In this document: in pieces, positions 45,601 through 55,648 of the stretch
Numbering within the stretch: the stretch's first letter is position 1
How the letters are laid out: every line of letters begins with the position of its first letter
Assembly: GCA_015680685.1 (NCBI GenBank)
Contig: MNCI01004508.1
Location: 20,696 to 84,695 of the forward strand
Direction of reading: 5' to 3'
Origin: Gnetum montanum
Lineage: Eukaryota > Streptophyta > Gnetopsida > Gnetales > Gnetaceae
DNA length: 64,000 nt
The notes under the pieces: generated by a model
Database searches by the model: none
Seen by the model: the letters and a program-made list of their open reading frames with translations, nothing else
What the model was told of the DNA's origin: nothing
Translations under genes and position numbers: made by a program

Positions 45601-46822
45601 AACGTATCCGTATTACCGTGAAGCCCTCCCTCATTGATGTAAAACCTGGTAATAAGAACACATCATTAACACTTAGCCAACATAGCAAATATTACATAGC
45701 ATAGCAGAACGTGGGTACAAAACTCACCCGCCATCATGATAGACGGTTCCTGGTGGGTTTTGGAAGCACGTTCCCATATGACGTGCAACAAACAATGTGT
45801 TGTAGAGATGGTAGTAGCTATACTTATCCATCTTCCAGATCCAAGCCAAACACCTCAAACCTTTGGGGCATTGAGTAGATCCTTCCCCCTGCTTGCTATT
45901 GACTACCCCATCTCTCAAATACCTCAGGATATCCCAGGTTTCCCCAGGTAGTAGGGTTTCTAGTATAACGGCCGCTACCTCCTCTTCTAAGTGTGATCAA
46001 ACGATCACATTGAAGTGTTGGAGGAGATATTGTAGAAACTTCTGTGCTCCTACCCTAAACTAGACTACCTAATCTCCCACACATGTGTGAGAAGGAGGAA
46101 CATGGGCCACTAGTTTGTTCACGTAGCATAGGACCCCTACAATTTCTAAGATAATTAGAACTGGCCTTAGTGCTATCCTGCACAACATAATGGAAAATCT
46201 TAGCACCATGATTGAGCACAATACACACATAGAGTAGCAAGAACTAGCATTTTAAGCAAACCTGTACATAGCGTAGCAAAAAATGACAAAGCAATAATGT
46301 AGCAAAACTAGCCTAGCGTGGCAACGGAGTGATTAACTCTAGAAAAGCGATTAGCACTACACCCTGACAAAATCACATGTCACACTATCGCATCATGCAT
46401 GGCCAAACCCTCTTGAGGGTCCTGCGCTATGCCATTTTAAAGTCAAGTAACTTAAACTATCTAAACCCCTGCAGTTATGACAACCGCAGCAATGGCGGTT
46501 TAGGAGACCTTACATGCAACGTTAGGGTAGCATTTGTGCATCTGCCGCAGTCGAAATGGAAAGAGCAATAGTGTAAAGGCCAGAACAACGACAACGTGAT
46601 AACAGAAAATACAAATAGCTAAAACAGAACCACAAAAATGAAGGTAGAAAATAAAAATGATAATAGAAGCACAAAAAACAAAGGAGGCATAGCAGCCTAC
46701 CGAGTCAATGGTGTGTTCTCCCACATCATAACACGCTCTTTTGTTATGTGCCCTAGGGTTTCCTTTACCTCCTCAACCTTTGCAAGGGTCAAGTGAGTGC
46801 GTTCTTTCTTTGGAGCCATCAT
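42664..46822 (-). pseudogene. Antisense intron-containing cargo gene in element A, product unrecognised
   Basis: It is read opposite to gag-pol. Inferred exons (minus strand): 46822-46701 starting MMAPKKERTHLTLAKVEEVK, donor GTAGGC; 46177-45728 (acceptor TTGTGCAG, donor GTGAGT); 45645-45371 (acceptor TTACCAG); 45275-44223 (acceptor TTGTAG, donor GTAAAC); 44084 onward (acceptor TTCTTAG); last exon about 43433-42664. Exons 1-4 match element B's copy in position, length and protein. Readable parts include MALQEFSSTENIHIGVIGQ, LFVARHMGTCFQNPPGT, LSLVDSFSDKVDYFCTRIHD, an acidic AEEEEEGDEE stretch, and a helical C-terminus (LWKQVQKAEQEKADLSTEVK). A few stops and shifts disable this copy. I do not recognise the family; a captured host gene or an element-specific accessory gene are both possible. 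Confidence 0.7.
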
Positions 46823-46971
46823 CCTGCTTGCAGAATTTTCCTCGTTTCTATGCAAAAAACCACCTTGCTTTCTGTTAGCACAATCGCTCTGTGCTCTGAA
46901 ATTTCTTTGTGCTCCGAATGTGGGCTCTGTACTCTTATGGTGAGAATGACAAGCTTACCATGGTTTAATCC

Positions 46972-46980
46972 CTATTTATG
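46972..46980 (-). promoter_or_regulatory. TATA-like box of the antisense cargo gene (element A)
   Basis: The minus strand reads GCCATAAATAGGG about 150 bp before the inferred start, aligned with GGCTATAAATAGGG in element B. This copy has lost the first T. The conservation suggests that the cargo has its own promoter, separate from the LTR. Confidence 0.55.
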
Positions 46981-47662
46981 GCTATAATGGTGAAAAAGGG
47001 GAAACTTTCCATTCTCTCTCTCTCTGTTTAATGTGGGGTTTGGTGTGCAGTGTAGCATGCCCGCCACGACATCATAGCACTGTTGACAATTAAAATGGGC
47101 AAATCTAGGCAAAATATCTTGGCACGCTTCAAGCAAAATGTTTTCTTTTACAAAAAATAAAAGAATATATATTTTTTTAGTTACTGTTCCAGAAAGACCT
47201 TAAATTAGCATGTCTTAGTGTAGCTGCGACTTTACTAGTCCAGAAAGACCTTAAACTAGCAGTCTTAGCGTAGCTGCGACTTTATTGGTCTAGAAAGACC
47301 TTAAACTAGTAATCGTAGCGTAGTGTTTCACTCTAGTTAGTGGTCTAAAAAGATCTTAGACTAGCAGTTTCGATCTGATACATGCTTGCATTCCGCAATG
47401 ATGTTAAACTAGTAGTTTCACGTTTCTACATTGGCAAATTTACATTTTTTTAGTAGTTTCACATTCTCACATCGACAATTTTACATTTTTACATTTTTAG
47501 CAGTTTCGCATCTCCATGCCTTAGTAGCCTACCATAACCTTGAATGGGAAAATTTTAATCTTTATATCATACTTACACATTATTTCTGCTTTGTGAGTTT
47601 TCACTATACACAATTACTACGAATAGGTGCCTCCTAAATAGACTCTCATTTCATTTTGGCAG
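46981..47662 (+). other. Cargo-to-RT spacer with 60-bp tandem repeats and a splice-acceptor-like site
   Basis: About four units of roughly 60 bp at 47180-47420 contain AGAAAGACCTTAAACTAGCA. A pyrimidine-rich CTCTCATTTCATTTTGGCAG ends at 47662, directly before the frame that leads into RT (VEQKMEIHCDL..). This would fit a sense-strand acceptor. Confidence 0.55.
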
Positions 47663-49550
47663 GTTGAGCAAAAAATGGAAATCCATTGCGATCTCTCCAC
47701 ACATTTAGCTTTACCAGGTCCACACAAGAAGCTCGCAAGACAATTGAACCCAGACCTGATTAGCTCGGAATCAACCACAGCTAGCACCATAGCATCCTTA
47801 GAAACATTCCTAGACTAGCTCGAGCATCTGGTTCGAACCCTAGATTTAGAGGCCAGGGATGTAACTGAGGACCCTCTCATCAAGACGCCTGTGACCACAT
47901 CCAAGGGCAAAGTAAAGAATTTAAACCTTAGTTCTCTCTTAGATGTGTAGACATACAAAGATGTAGTAAAAATTTTTTAAGAAAACATTAAAGTCTTCAC
48001 ATGGTCATACAGTGACATGCCGGGTTTAGATCCGAGGCTGATACAGCACAACATTATCCTAGACCTATGCATGAAGGCATTCAAGCAGAAGGCTCAAGGT
48101 TAAACCAGAAATTACACTAGCCATAAGAGATGAAATCACTAAGCTATACCAAGCTGGTTTCATTCGTGTAGTTGATTATTCAGAATGGGTGTCCAACATC
48201 ATTGTGGTTTCTAAGAAAATGGGAGAAATACGAATCTGTATAGACTTCCAGGATCTGAACAAGGAAACAATCAAAGATGATTTTTCACTTCCAAGCATCG
48301 ATCAACTCATCGACACTATGGCTAGTCATACTTTTTTATCCTTCATGGATGGTTTCTCTAGCTACAACCAAATTTGCATTAACCTAGAGCATTATATTAC
48401 AACAACCTTCATGACTCCATGGGGTACCTTTTGTTACACCATGATGCATTTTGGGCTCAAGAACGCCGGAGCAACCTACCAGCGAGCCCTAACTTACATC
48501 TTCAGTGACTACATCTTAGAAATGCTAAATGACTATGTGGATGATATAGCAGTCAAGTCCAAAGAAGCTGCTAATCACCCACGCAATCTAGGGGTAGTCC
48601 TCAAGTGTTTTCAAATGCATGATTTGCGCTTTAATCCTAAGAAGTGTTCCTTTGGGGTGAAAACATGATGCATGTTAGGGTTTGTAGTATTGGAGGATAG
48701 GATACAAGTGGACCCTGACAAAGTTAAGGTCATTGTCAACCTGGCACCTCCTACAAATCTTAAAGAATTGTGTGGTTTGCAAGGTAGGGTACAGTTCATC
48801 CGAAGGTTTATAACAAAGTTAACAGACAAGTTACACCCCATGCAACATCTTCTAAAGAATGGGGTTAATTTCAAATGGACAACTTAATGCCAACAAGCCT
48901 TCGATGACTTGAAGAAAGAGCTTTTGCAGCTTCCAGCTGTGCATCCAGCACAGAGGGATAAGCCTTTCTTCATCTACCTTTCCACCTTTGACACATCTAT
49001 CGTAGCATTGTTATGTCAGAAATGAGACAATGGATCTGAGATACCAGTGTATTATTTGAGTCATGCATTAATAGCATATGAGGCGAAATACAATGAGGTG
49101 GAGAGTTATTGCCTTACCTTAGTATTTGTGTTAAAAAAGTGGAGGCATTACCTATTTTGCAGTACAACTAACATCATTTGCAAAAGCAACATACTCTGGG
49201 CTATCACTAACAACCTGTATGAAAGTAGCAGGATAGCCCAATGGAAAGCAATAATCATGAATTTTAACTTACACTATGTGAGCCAGTCATCGACGAAAGG
49301 TCAAGCTATAGTGACACAACTTATAGCCTCACCCATCGATGACCAGGCAACCATAGATCCTGAATTCCCATATAAGCATGTGGCACTATCAACACCATCC
49401 CATCACACCTGGAATCTACTTTACACTTCGACGGTGCCTCAATCGTGTAAGGAGGTAGTGCAGCTACCTTCATTACGTTCCCCTCTAGGGAAATGCACCT
49501 ATTTACCTATTGTTTTGCGTTCCCCTACACCAACAATGTGGTAGAGTATG
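47663..49550 (+). pseudogene. Element A reverse transcriptase and RNase H
   Basis: The N-terminal linker has SYSDMPGLDPRLIQHNI near 48010-48065; the frame then shifts. From 48145 the RT reads YSEWVSNIIVVSKKMGEIRI, DDFSLPSIDQLIDTM, FMDGFSSYNQI, FMTPWGTFCYTMM and LNDYVDDIAVKSK, so the catalytic YVDD is intact. The thumb block LGFVVLEDRIQVDPDK and the RNase H (YYLSHALIAYEAKYNEVESY, 49047 onward) follow in the same frame, with stops at 48666 and 48885. It is Ty3/gypsy type by the palm and RNase H sequences. It would copy the element's RNA in cytoplasmic particles. Confidence 0.88.
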
Positions 49551-51160
49551 AGGGGTTACTCAGAGGCCTCTCAGCTACCCAAACACTACGCATACAACAC
49601 CTAGCGATTTGCGGGGATTCATAACTAGTTGTGAATCAAATCACCAAGGTATATACCTACAAAGCTATGCACCTACAACCCTATTGTGATCTAGAAAAAA
49701 GCCTACTCAAATAGTTTGCAACTACAGATGTGCAACACATGCCACATAATAAGAACACTATAGCAGACGCCTTAGCCACCCTAGCACTAAATATTCCACC
49801 ATGCTTATTTGCAAGTTTGCCGACTTTGATTGTCGAATGTCCTAAGCCTATCACTCAGGTAGGACACGTGGCCTCTATCAATGCTGTGGATACCTAGGAG
49901 TGGTATGTCAATATTAAAGCCTACCTGCAACATGGTGAACCACCAAGCATACTGACATCTGCTCAGAGAGATGCAATTCGTAAGCGTGCCTAGCAATATA
50001 CGCTCATGGGAGATAACGCCCTGTGCAAATGTTCCTATGACAGGATATTGCTGGCATGCGTAGGTAAGGAGTAGGCGTGGAAGGTGGTTAATGAAGTACA
50101 TGAAGGACTGTGTGGCAGACACATAGCACCTAGGGCTATGGTTACAAAAATTAGATGCCTAAGGTACTACTGGGCCCAGATGGAGCATGACTACCTTTCA
50201 AAAGTCAGGACGTGTGACACATTCCAAAGATACACAAATCTCATACATGTTTCACCTATGGAGCTACACCCAACACAGATCATGTGGCCTTTCAAGTGAT
50301 GGGGGCTAGACCTCATAGGACCTATCATGCCTAAGTCCTCCGCAAGGCATAACTTCATTATCACTGCCACTGAGTACTTTACTAAGTGGGTGGAAGCTAT
50401 CCTTATGAGGAAGATGACATCTCAGTAGGTTTGCCACTTCATCTTGGATAACATCGTGACAAGGTTTGGGCTTCTGATGACTATTGTAGCCAACAATGGA
50501 CCACAATTTAGTAGTACAGAAACCCGAACCTTCTACAACAATCTTGGCATCAAGAAATCATTCTCCTCACCATATTACCCAAAGGTGAATGGGTACGCAG
50601 AGGCTACAAATAAGTCCATCATCAACTTGCTGAAGATGATGGTTAACAATAGCAAGAGGTGGTGGCATGAGCAAATCCTCTATGTGCTATGGGCCTACAG
50701 GATGGTATGCAGGCCGGTGACAAGTAAGACTCCTTATAATCTTGTTTATGGATCTGAAGCTGTGTTGCCTCTTGAGTTGTAGGTACCATCACTTTGGATG
50801 ATCCTATCTAATGTCGTGAGCGAGACCCAGAATAATGAGTCAAGAATTATCAACCTTGACTCAATACAGGAGGAGTGCACAGAAATGCTGAGCTACATAG
50901 AGCACTACCAGAGCAAGCAATAGAAAAAACATCATGCAAAGCCACATCAATGACCAATACAGAAGGGAGACCTCATCCTCAAGGCTGTCTGTAAACATGT
51001 GAGCAAATTCTCAACCAACTGGGAAGGCCCATACATGGCACTAAAGCCTTTGGAAATGGAGCCTTCAAGCTGGCGGACATGGATAGCAACGAGTTCACAA
51101 ACCCAGTGAATCACTCATACCTCAAGCCATACTACATATAAGCACATGGAGCAGACAAGA
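49400..51160 (+). pseudogene. Element A archaeal-type RNase H and integrase
   Basis: NNVVEYEGLLRGLSATQTLR, AICGDS, LVVNQI and NTIADALATLAL (49527-49790) mark a second RNase H, typical of Tat elements. Integrase follows in the same frame. The zinc-binding region is near 50090-50230 (EVHEGLCGRH..C..C-like, C-terminal pair CDTFQRY with the second Cys lost). The core has GLDLIGPIMPKS (first Asp), IVANNGPQFSS (second catalytic Asp replaced by Asn; element B has MDNGPQF) and NGYAEATNKS (Glu). The C-terminal part includes YNLVYGSEAVLPLEL and HVSKFSTNWEGPYM. Stops occur at about six positions. Confidence 0.85.
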
Positions 51161-51179
51161 AAACATCCACTACGACATA

Positions 51180-51540
51180 AAATTGGAAAGGTGAGAAAAT
51201 TTCCTCTACGATATTAAACTGGCACAACTTCACCAACATCCGCTACAATGTAAAACTGGCACAGATAGTCCGCTATGACTATAAACTAGCACAACTAGTC
51301 CTCTATGACTATAAACTAGCACAACACATCCACTATGACGTAAAACTAGCACAGATCATCTGCTAAGATGTTAAACTAGCATAGCTAGTCTTCTATGACT
51401 ATAAACTAGCATAGCACATCCGCTACAATGTTAAACTAGTGCATATGGTCTACTGGGACCTTAAACCAGCACAACAGTCTGCTAGGACCTTAAACCAGCA
51501 CATGGTCTACCAAGACCTTAAACTAGGTTTGCGGCACATC
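51180..51540 (+). repeat. 30-bp tandem repeats downstream of integrase (element A)
   Basis: About ten units resembling CGCTATGACTATAAACTAGC plus ACAACAcATC. It is the same position and core as 30820-31160 in element B. Confidence 0.9.
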
Positions 51541-52857
51541 CCTAGCATGCATCTACACCAAGTACACATCAAGCGAGCATGCATAGTGCTAACATGGGGT
51601 GGGATGTTGCAGTTCCAGAATGCAATTCACGACACGATGAGAACATGATCTGGAAAATATGCAACGTCACTGCTCCTAGCATCTTGTTGATTCCCCGGAG
51701 ATGTCGTATGACATCTCACTGACCCCCCAAACCTATCATCATCATGGCCCATCACCCTGATGGTAGTTCCTTGGTCAGTGCCTGCGGCTGGAGTTCTGAT
51801 AGTATTGTGGCCTAGCCATAATATTGTTACCCTCCAACTCCCTTCCAGCATCTGAGCTTAAACAACGTTTAGCTATGTGGTAGCTGATCCCATAGCTAAA
51901 CTAAGAATGCATGCCTTAGGTAGGGATTCCAGAGCATCCGCACTCATAGCAACTCACCGCTCCTTCGATGCCAGCCCCTCCACACTGATGCTACCAAGGC
52001 CCCTGCTCGCCTTCCTACTTTGGAGACCATGCACCAGCAAAGATATCCAAGAGCTTCAACAATGTCTGCAGCAAGCAAGACCTTTGCCCTCATTTTGCAT
52101 CATGGCTATTTCTTCTATTTTTCTCTCTATCGTGTTTGTAGGGTGCATTTCGAAGAGGCATCAGCCGAAGGTGCATCTCACCACAGTAGCAAATGCTACA
52201 GTGTTGCGAAGTGGTTGTCTTGACTAGCTTGGCTACTCTAAAGTGCATATCCTATCCTACTTTCTAAACTCCTTCCCTTTACCTTATTCCTTGAATCTGC
52301 AATTCCTACTCACTCCCCTCTTTTACAAGCTTTTTTCCTAATGCCTGTTATGCCCTCTTGTTTTCTCAACCGCAAAGTCCATGATGTGCGTAACACAGCT
52401 CACCATATGGAAAGCATCTATAGGTAGGTTAAAGCTCCATACAGATACAACACAACTCATCCTGGGAAAGAAACACTTGTCCTGCAACAAGGTTATTCGC
52501 AAATGTAATAGCAAAATAGTAAAAGGCAAAAGCATAAAAGAGCGAAAGCTATTTCGCAATTACCCTCTCCAAGCGTTTCGACGAGAGGTCGAAGGTCAAC
52601 AAAAAAAAAAGATGACCACGCGAACAACTCCCTCATGAGCACTCTGACAAGGGATTCTTCTAAGTTTCATCTTTATTCTTTTCTTGAACCTCCTTCCTTC
52701 CTGCTTAGCCTTTTCCCCCGCAAAATCCAATGCAACACTCTCAAGTGCAACTAAGTGACGTCTTGGTGATCACTGAACAATAATGTTAGCATTTCTTCTT
52801 TCGTGGTGTTTCATATTCTTTGTCAACATCTCTTGGATCCATCCTCCAGATGTCGAC
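51541..52857 (+). other. Non-coding 3' region of element A
   Basis: Only short ORFs without motifs. An A-run of 10 lies near 52601. It ends at the polypurine tract and corresponds to 29432-30800 in element B. Confidence 0.6.
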
Positions 52858-52870
52858 AAAAAGGGGCCAA
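52858..52870 (+). other. Polypurine tract of element A
   Basis: AAAAAGGGGCCAA directly precedes the 3' LTR start TGAAACACC. Confidence 0.85.
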
Positions 52871-54571
52871 TGAAACACCCTAAATTTTTAGGGTATCCTT
52901 GCTTCACGAAGTCATCGCAATTCAGGCAGTGTCATGTCACTTCGGAAGAAATGGATGTTTCAAGTTTAGGCTGTACAATTTGGAAAATTTTCTAGTTGGG
53001 TAATTTGTCCAGCTGATAGCCTACATATAAGTGATATAGAGAGTTGTCGGTAGTGCTCAAAATGCGCAAAACAGTTTGGCAAGCTTTCTAGTTAAGGAGT
53101 TTGCTATGCTACGCTACGCTATATAGTGTAGTAGGCTTCAGGAGATAGTTGTTCAAATAGTCAATCGTAAGTTGTTGCAAGACAAGATGCTACACTACAC
53201 AGCGTAGCATAGCATAGTGAGAGCAAGATAGGAAGGCACGACCTACTTAGTAATTTCAAATGCACTCAGTCAGTGCCTCTGACCTTCGAGAATAGTTGCT
53301 TTTCTTGACTCCAAGTTCTTCAGCAATGGATCCTTCACCAAAAAATAGCAAACTTAGCAAAAAGCAAGCCATGTCAGTTGCTACACTATGATATGCTACG
53401 TAGCATAGCATAGTATAGCAATTCTACTGGAGCAACAAAAGGCATCTCAAAGGGTGGGATTAGCAAGTTCGCAAGTTTTGCAGTGTAGAAAAGCAAAGTT
53501 TGCAGATTGGCGATGTTTTCATGACTAAGGCCAGCTGCTACGCTATGCTACGATACATAGCATAGTAAGTATGAAAAAATTAGTTGGAGCACTTCAAAGG
53601 TTTCCGACACATGCTGCAGGACACAACGCAAGTTCTTGCCTTGAACTGGTGGCTACGCTATGCTGCGTTGCATAGCGTAGAAAGATGCTACGCTACGCCA
53701 ATATGCTACGCTACAAAGTATAGCACAGTGTAGCAAGAAGTTACGCTACATCAATGCACTTCATCTATTTGCACCATTGGCACACATCTCCAAGTTCTAA
53801 CAGTGCAATTACGACATGGTAGGCTTGTAATTATAGCATGGCAGGCTCGTCCAACGATCATGCTTGTCCATGCAGCATAGACAAGTGAACATGGGCCCAA
53901 GACACATGGTGTCCAAACCGCACCTTTCATGTGCCTTTGGCCCTATAAATACCCCAATGAGCAATGCTCAAAAGGGTAGGCAGGTCAGCTGGTTGGCGAA
54001 TTGGTTGGCTGGCAAGCAAAAAGTTAGCATTGTATTCCTGAGCATTGTAAACATCTTGTTTGACATTTTAAACAGATGGCACTCTCATTTAGCATTCTAC
54101 TTTTCTCTTTCCTACTAGCCCCCATAACATTTTGCATTGTTGACTCCTGAGTCTATGTTCAAGCATACAACTATCTTACTCTAAACGTCTTGATTACTCT
54201 TGGGATCCCTGCACCCCTTAGCGTCATGCAACCAATTGTATCCACCTTGATAGTGTGAAGTCACATTCTTGAAGTGGTGCATTTTTCTAATTTCATTTTA
54301 CTTTTTTTTCATTCTTATCATTTCATTTTACATTATTTTCTATCCCTTTTGCATTTTAAAGATTACTTTATGCTATAAATCCCATGTTCAAATTATTCAT
54401 TTGCAAAAGGTTATATTAACACCAACTAAGTCCCTATCTGACCCACCAGACTGTTCAGGGAACCCTATTTCTTTTTTATCTACCATGGCCCTCGCACAGA
54501 TCGAGGGTTAAGACTATCATGAGCGATGACCTCTTAGTGTTTTCCAGCCACCAACATTTTCGATCGCAACA
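52871..54571 (+). repeat. 3' LTR of element A (1701 bp)
   Basis: Pairs with 35856-37591 and ends GATCGCAACA. Palindromic clusters match those of the 5' LTR (53101-53135, 53187-53215, 53387-53420, 53537-53565, 53650-53745). Confidence 0.9.
53944..53951 (+). promoter_or_regulatory. LTR TATA box (element A, 3' LTR)
   Basis: TATAAATA within GGCCCTATAAATACCCC. Confidence 0.75.
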
Positions 54572-55060
54572 GGCATGTCATTCTAAGACCATGTGACTAC
54601 TTTGATGTTGTCTTGAAGGACTCTGGATACATCCTTTTGCATTTTTTCATCTAGGAGGGAACTTAGTTTTAGTGTTTTTATTTCCCCCTAGATGTCGTTA
54701 TCGGTGTTTCGATGAGAGGGTCCTTGGTCACATCCCTAACCTCTAAGTCTAAGGCTTAGACCAAGTGTTTGGGCCAATCTAGGAATGTTTCAAAAGACAC
54801 TACAGTGTTATCGATAGATGAATCCCAGTCTATCGACTCTAAGTTTGGATATCTTGCAAGCTTGCCATGAGGACCTGTCAATGTTAGAAGTGAGTGTAGA
54901 TCATGCTACATGGCAATCTTATTCAACTTCTCACAATAAGAGAAGCCTGCTCAAGTGATACCTGTTTGTAGCTATAGTGCATAATAATGAATACTTACAA
55001 AGCAATAATGAAACATGTAATGATCGTCAAATGTTCAGCCAAGTTTGCAAGTTACCAATT
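54572..55060 (-). pseudogene. Element B linker upstream of RT (continuation after the insertion)
   Basis: On the minus strand it matches element A 47663-48030, with VSFETFLDWPKHLV-like and DVTKDPLIETPITTSRG segments and a stop where element A reads LLDV. It joins to 35855 once element A and one target copy are removed. No domain is assigned. Confidence 0.75.
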
Positions 55061-55069
55061 TAAGGTCTT

Positions 55070-55345
55070 GATGGACCGTGAGTAGGTTTGAACATGTAAG
55101 AGATATTAACTTTTCATGTTTAAGGTCATGGTGGACTGTTAACAAGTGGACGTGGTAGAGGCTACTAGTTTAAGGTCTTTGTGGATTGCTAATGAGTAGG
55201 CTTTGTGAAATGTCACTAGTTTAAGGTCTTCATGGACCGTGGCAGGTACTGTTGCAAAATGTTACTAGTTTAAGATCTTTCTGAACCGTGGTATGTTGCA
55301 AAATGTCTCTAGTTTAAGATCTTCATGGACCGTTAATAGGTAGCA
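55070..55345 (-). repeat. Tandem repeats with TAAACTAG core (element B, RT side of cargo)
   Basis: About seven units, each with CTAGTTTAAGGTCTTCATGG or a close variant on the + strand. Counterpart of 47180-47420. Confidence 0.85.
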
Positions 55346-55520
55346 TAAGCTTCATAAAGGTACGTTGCTAATTCGGGGTGGAACAAAATTTTCAATTGGA
55401 CCCCACCTACAGACAATGATGTTACGCTAGAGTGAAATTATGGCACGAAAGTGTTACACTATATAGGCATCCCACCTTACTTGGGGTGCAAAAATGACAA
55501 TTTCCTTTCACTGTGTTGGC

Positions 55521-55528
55521 TATAAATA
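55521..55528 (+). promoter_or_regulatory. TATA box of the antisense cargo gene (element B)
   Basis: TATAAATA within TTGGCTATAAATAGGGG, 128 bp before the inferred ATG. The surrounding 60 bp align with element A (AAACTTGTCATT and CAGAGCCCACAT are shared), so the promoter-like region is conserved between copies. Confidence 0.65.
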
Positions 55529-55648
55529 GGGGTTTACCCCTGGTAAACTTGTCATTTTCATTGTTAGATCACAGAGCCCACATCTAGAGCGTAGTGTGAT
55601 CATGCCGAGAGAAAGCAAAACAATGTAGCGTAGCAGCTAACAATATCC

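Larger units (their letters stand above)
35856..54571 (+). mobile_element. Element A: Tat-like Ty3/gypsy retrotransposon, 18.7 kb, inserted in element B
   Basis: Both LTRs are present (35856-37591 and 52871-54571). The termini are TGAAAC..GCAATA and TGAAAC..GCAACA, with flanks AGCAT (35851-35855) and GGCAT (54572-54576), a 5-bp target duplication with one change. In order: PBS, gag, protease, tandem repeats, antisense cargo gene (42664-46822), tandem repeats, RT-RNase H, archaeal-type RNase H, integrase, tandem repeats, polypurine tract and LTR. In the first ~155 bp the two LTRs differ at roughly 15-20 positions, so the insertion is old. It sits in the protease-RT linker of element B, a member of the same family in the opposite direction. 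Confidence 0.9.

Noticed and set aside
51877-52227. 116-residue + ORF between integrase and 3' LTR of element A
   Set aside because: No motif, overlapping open frames, and no counterpart kept open in element B at 29432-30800.
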